From: CAZYZQ01 sp964652075
GTDB lineage: Bacteria > Bacillota > Clostridia > Oscillospirales > Oscillospiraceae
DNA: 7,735 bases
NCBI GenBank assembly: GCA_964652075.1
Contig: CAZYZQ010000096.1
Location: forward strand, 1 to 7,735
Direction: 5' to 3'
Part shown: positions 5,333 through 7,735 of the stretch, in pieces
Layout of the letters: every line of letters begins with the position of its first letter
How positions within the stretch are numbered: position 1 is the stretch's first letter
Program-made: the position numbers and the translations under genes
The notes under the pieces: model-generated
What the model saw: the letters and a program-made list of their open reading frames with translations, nothing else
Database searches by the model: none
Told to the model about the DNA's origin: nothing

Positions 5333-7348
5333 TTATCTTTTCTTCTTTTTTGCGGGCGCTGCGGGCAGCGTTTCCTGCTTCTGCGCAGGCGCCAGCCGCA
5401 GGGCGACGGCGGTGCGGGAGGGAAGGTAGATCCGCAGCTGATGGGACTTGTCCGGCTGTGTCATGGCCGGATAGCGCATATGCGCGATGCGTCCCTCGCC
5501 GCCGAATTCCTTATCATCCGTGGAGAGCACCACTTCCCAGTCGCCGCACGCGGGCATGGAGATCGAAAGGTCTGCATACGAGTCTGTCGGATGGAAGTTG
5601 AAAATGAAGACCGTCCAGTTGCGCTCAAAGGCGATGATCTTTTTCTCCTCGTTGATATCGCGGAAGGTGGGCGGCGCGGCCATCAGATTGACGTTCTTCG
5701 CCATGTGGATCATGGCGGCGTCGAAGTTGTTGAGCCATTCATATTTTAAGAAGCCGTTGTCCACAAGGTTCCACTGGCGGCGGCAATAGTGGAAGCTCCA
5801 ACCGTTGCCCTCGCGCGGGAAGTCGATCCACTCCGGGTGGCCGAACTCGTTGCCCATGAAGTTCAGGTAGCCCTCGCCCGCACTCGCAATTGTGAACAGG
5901 CGGATCATCTTGTGCAGCGCGATGCCGCGGTCAATGACCGGTGTGTGGTCAATCTTGTCCATTGAGGTGTACATCTCGGCGTCGCACAGGCGGAAGATCA
6001 TGGTCTTGTCGCCGACGAGCGCCTGATCGTGGGATTCGACATAACCAATCGCTTTTTCGCCGGGACGGCGAGAGATCAGGCTGCCCCAGATGTCTCCGAG
6101 GTGCCAGTCCTCGTCTTTTTTCTCTTTGACGGTCTTGATCCACAGATCCGGCGCGCCCATCGCGAGACGATAGTCAAAGCCGACACCGCCCCATGCAACC
6201 GGCAGGCACATGCCGGGCAGACCGGACATGTCCTCCGCGATAATCAGCGCGTCCGGCTTGACCTGATGGATCAGCTCCGTCGCAAGCTGGAGATAGGTGA
6301 CGGACTCCGTGTCCGTGTTCATGGAGAAGTATTTGTCGTAGGAATCAAAGCCGGTGCCGAGGCCGTGATCCTGATAGAGCATCGACGTCACGCCGTCGAA
6401 ACGGAAGCCGTCGAAGTGGTATTCCGTCAGCCAGAACTTGAGGTTCGAGAGCAGGAAGTGCAGCACCTCGTTTTTGCCGTAGTTAAAGAGCTTCGTGCCC
6501 CACGCGGAATGCTCGCCCTTGCCGCCCTCGTGGAAGAACTGGTAGGTTGTGCCGTCAAACTCGTTGATGCCCNNNNNNNNNNGGACGAGATCGAGCAGCA
6601 CGCGCAGGCCCTTCTCGTGCGCCTTGTTAACAAGGTACTTGAGGTCATCCGGCGTGCCGAACCACGACGAGCAGGCGAAGAAGTTCGAGACCTGATAGCC
6701 GAATGAGCCGTAGTAGGGGTGCTGCATAATGGCCATGAGCTGGATCGTGTTGTAGCCGAGCTTCACGATGCGGTCAAGAATATTGTCCGCGAACTCGCGA
6801 TAGGTGCCAATGCCGAGCTTGTCCTGCGCCATACCGACGTGCGCCTCGTAGATATACGGCGCTTCCTTGCAGGAGAAGCCCGCGTCCGTCCAGGGATACT
6901 GCGACGAGGAGTCCCAGACCTGCGCGCAGAACTGGTTTGTGTGCTTGTCCTGCACGACATAGCGCGCGTAGAGGGGGATGCGCTCGAGGAGCTGCCCGTT
7001 GTGCTCGACGAGCACCTTGACGTTGCAGCCGTTCCAGAGCGCCTTGGGGTCGTCGAAGTGGATTTCAAAGTTACCGTTGCCGAGCGCCTTCATCTCGTGT
7101 GAGGTGCGGTTCCAGCCATTAAAATCGCCGGTGAAGAACAGCCGCTGCGCCGCGGGCGCCCACTCGCGGTACACCCAGCCGCCTTCTTCACGGTGAATGC
7201 CGAAATAGGCGATGCCGTTGGCGAAGTCATTGAGCGTCCCGCCGTTCGGCGTCAGCTCGGCGAGCTTGCGGTGGTAGTTGTCCATACGAAGGTCAATATC
7301 GAATGTATACGGCTTCAAGCCGGGATCCAGTTCCAAGATACGATACAT
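5333..7348 (-). CDS. glgB: 1,4-alpha-glucan branching enzyme, eukaryotic-like GH13_8 type (671 codons as assembled, with a 10-N gap)
   Basis: Cytoplasmic enzyme that cuts alpha-1,4 glucan chains and reattaches them by alpha-1,6 links during glycogen synthesis. Domains: N-terminal helical segment and CBM48-like beta domain (about 1-160, with YREWAPAA 60-67 and FTGDFNGWN 72-80), GH13 barrel (about 165-510), and an all-beta C-terminal domain (about 570-652). Catalytic residues are visible: nucleophile Asp318 in GFRFDGVTSM, acid/base Glu372 in IIAEDMSG, and Asp441 in VESHDQALVGDK. GGVGFDYRLAMG, MGNEFGHPEWIDFPR and the ending YLPSRTAVAL closely follow animal and fungal branching enzymes rather than the classical E. 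coli GlgB. Ten Ns (6573-6582) replace codons 256-259 on GH13 region I, normally HSHA. A Lys-rich tail (AKKKKR) ends the protein. ATG 7348 has AGGAGG (7362-7357) 8 bases ahead. No glgA, glgC or glgP is in the window. Confidence 0.95.
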   Translation of the reverse strand: MYRILELDPGLKPYTFDIDLRMDNYHRKLAELTPNGGTLNDFANGIAYFGIHREEGGWVYREWAPAAQRLFFTGDFNGWNRTSHEMKALGNGNFEIHFDDPKALWNGCNVKVLVEHNGQLLERIPLYARYVVQDKHTNQFCAQVWDSSSQYPWTDAGFSCKEAPYIYEAHVGMAQDKLGIGTYREFADNILDRIVKLGYNTIQLMAIMQHPYYGSFGYQVSNFFACSSWFGTPDDLKYLVNKAHEKGLRVLLDLVXXXXGINEFDGTTYQFFHEGGKGEHSAWGTKLFNYGKNEVLHFLLSNLKFWLTEYHFDGFRFDGVTSMLYQDHGLGTGFDSYDKYFSMNTDTESVTYLQLATELIHQVKPDALIIAEDMSGLPGMCLPVAWGGVGFDYRLAMGAPDLWIKTVKEKKDEDWHLGDIWGSLISRRPGEKAIGYVESHDQALVGDKTMIFRLCDAEMYTSMDKIDHTPVIDRGIALHKMIRLFTIASAGEGYLNFMGNEFGHPEWIDFPREGNGWSFHYCRRQWNLVDNGFLKYEWLNNFDAAMIHMAKNVNLMAAPPTFRDINEEKKIIAFERNWTVFIFNFHPTDSYADLSISMPACGDWEVVLSTDDKEFGGEGRIAHMRYPAMTQPDKSHQLRIYLPSRTAVALRLAPAQKQETLPAAPAKKKKR
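6573..6582. other. Assembly gap (10 N) inside the branching-enzyme gene
   Basis: Ten undetermined bases interrupt the gene between LLDLV (ends at residue 255) and GINEFDGT (from 260). Flanking bases C (6583) and G (6572) fit a first codon CAC (His) and a last codon ending in G. By my recollection of the family, about 10 residues stand between this V and G, so about 28 bases are missing; 28 minus 10 is a multiple of 3, which would explain why the frame is kept. Confidence 0.9.
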
Positions 7349-7356
7349 GGGCGTAG

Positions 7357-7362
7357 CCTCCT
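7357..7362 (-). promoter_or_regulatory. Ribosome binding site of the branching-enzyme gene
   Basis: AGGAGG on the - strand, 8 bases before ATG 7348; a near-perfect site that fixes the start. Confidence 0.9.
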
Positions 7363-7367
7363 GTCAA

Positions 7368-7382
7368 CAGGCGTCGCGCCTG
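7368..7382 (-). promoter_or_regulatory. 5'-terminal stem-loop of the branching-enzyme mRNA
   Basis: On the - strand CAGGCG (7382-7377) pairs perfectly with CGCCTG (7373-7368) around a 3-base loop. It begins about 4 bases after the predicted start near 7386 and ends five bases before the RBS. Confidence 0.5.
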
Positions 7383-7392
7383 CGTTTTGATC

Positions 7393-7421
7393 ATTATCGC
7401 ATAAAAGCGGGGGAAATACAA
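7393..7421 (-). promoter_or_regulatory. SigA-type extended -10 promoter of the branching-enzyme gene
   Basis: On the - strand: -35 TTGTAT (7421-7416), 17-bp spacer, -10 GATAAT (7398-7393) preceded by TTATGC. It lies in the 94-bp gap between the HAD gene's stop and ATG 7348, so the enzyme can be transcribed separately from the HAD gene. No terminator is seen between the two genes, so readthrough from upstream is also possible. Confidence 0.75.
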
Positions 7422-7442
7422 GGGGCAGTTTTGGCAGTTTGC

Positions 7443-7735
7443 TCAAAACCGGTCGACAATTAAAACAGTTGCGCCCGTCGCACGCGCGGCGCGGATGCCG
7501 GTGTCGGAGTCTTCAAAGATCACGGTGTCCGCCGCCTCCGCGCCGAAGTGGCGCATGGCCATCAGAAAACCCGCCGGGTCAGGCTTCGGGACGGGAATAT
7601 CCTCCTGCGTGAGCGTCAGTTCAAACAGCTCCGCGCGGCCGAAGCACGCGAGCACGCTGTCAACGCAGGCGCGCGACGCAGTGGAGACGATCGCCAGATG
7701 AAACTGCGGCCGCATAGCCTCGATCATGTCGAACA
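7443..7735 (-). CDS. HAD-family hydrolase (subfamily IA, phosphatase or beta-phosphoglucomutase-like), C-terminal part; 5' end outside window
   Basis: Only about the last 96 residues are present, open to the right edge and ending at TGA (7445-7443). In order they show HAD motif II as LAIVSTAS (the conserved Ser/Thr that holds the phosphoryl group), motif III as PKPDP (the Lys that stabilises the aspartyl-phosphate intermediate) and motif IV as FEDSDTGIRAA (acidic residues for Mg2+). This spacing and the KPxP and EDSxxGIxAA forms are typical of HAD subfamily IA, such as phosphoglycolate phosphatase, beta-phosphoglucomutase and sugar-phosphatases. The nucleophile Asp motif I and the cap domain are outside the window, so the substrate cannot be decided. 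A short C-terminus (VLIVDRF) ends the Rossmann-like core. It is encoded 94 bp upstream of the branching enzyme on the same strand; a sugar-phosphate role would suit that neighbour but is unproven. Confidence 0.9.
   Translation of the reverse strand, partial: FDMIEAMRPQFHLAIVSTASRACVDSVLACFGRAELFELTLTQEDIPVPKPDPAGFLMAMRHFGAEAADTVIFEDSDTGIRAARATGATVLIVDRF

Noticed and set aside
6573..6582. Interpretation of the branching enzyme as broken because it lacks the HSH region
   Set aside because: The absence is due to undetermined bases, the frame continues on both sides, and the other catalytic residues are intact.
7422..7442. Short direct repeat AACTGCC (- strand) after the HAD gene
   Set aside because: Two 7-base copies close together; too short to call a functional repeat.
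1..7735. Search for CRISPR arrays, tRNA/rRNA, insertion sequences, phage, toxin-antitoxin or defence genes
   Set aside because: No regularly spaced repeats, cloverleaf genes, transposase motifs or related protein signatures were seen on either strand.

Overview
The window reads as chromosomal DNA from a fairly GC-rich gut-type Clostridium relative (Bacillota, Clostridia; an Oscillospiraceae/Ruminococcaceae-like genome is my best guess). The grounds are SLH-anchored surface protein architecture, lipoprotein sugar-binding proteins of the LplA/YtcQ type, strong AGGAGG-like ribosome binding sites, SigA-type promoters with an extended -10, and GC-rich third codon positions. The taxon is inferred, not proven. 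Ten N bases at 6573-6582 show that this is a draft or metagenome assembly.

Layout. On the + strand: the C-terminal part of a secreted S-layer-homology protein (1-968), then a small charged helical protein of unknown function (1161-1412), each followed by a hairpin. On the - strand, read from the right edge: the C-terminal part of a HAD-family phosphatase (7443-7735), a eukaryotic-type glycogen branching enzyme (5333-7348), and two paralogous solute-binding lipoproteins, SBP-A (3452-5026) and SBP-B (1542-3143). SBP-B converges on the small + strand gene, with two hairpins between them.

Regulation visible in the sequence. Branching enzyme, SBP-A and SBP-B each have their own promoter, and all three promoters share the same design: a TTG-starting -35, exactly 17 bp, and a -10 preceded by TTATGC. 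Each predicted mRNA begins within a few bases of a stem-loop and ends at an intrinsic terminator. They are therefore probably three single-gene transcripts rather than an operon.

How the genes fit together. The theme is carbohydrate: two oligosaccharide-type binding lipoproteins capture substrate at the membrane, the branching enzyme shapes storage glycogen, and the HAD enzyme is possibly a sugar-phosphate phosphatase or mutase. No ABC permease or ATPase genes lie in the window, so both binding proteins look like orphans that rely on permeases elsewhere. I see no CRISPR array, tRNA, rRNA, insertion sequence, phage gene or defence system. The most notable points are the 91-bp almost identical 5' block shared by the otherwise diverged SBP genes, the assembly gap lying exactly on a catalytic motif of the branching enzyme, and the repeated promoter plus 5' stem-loop design.
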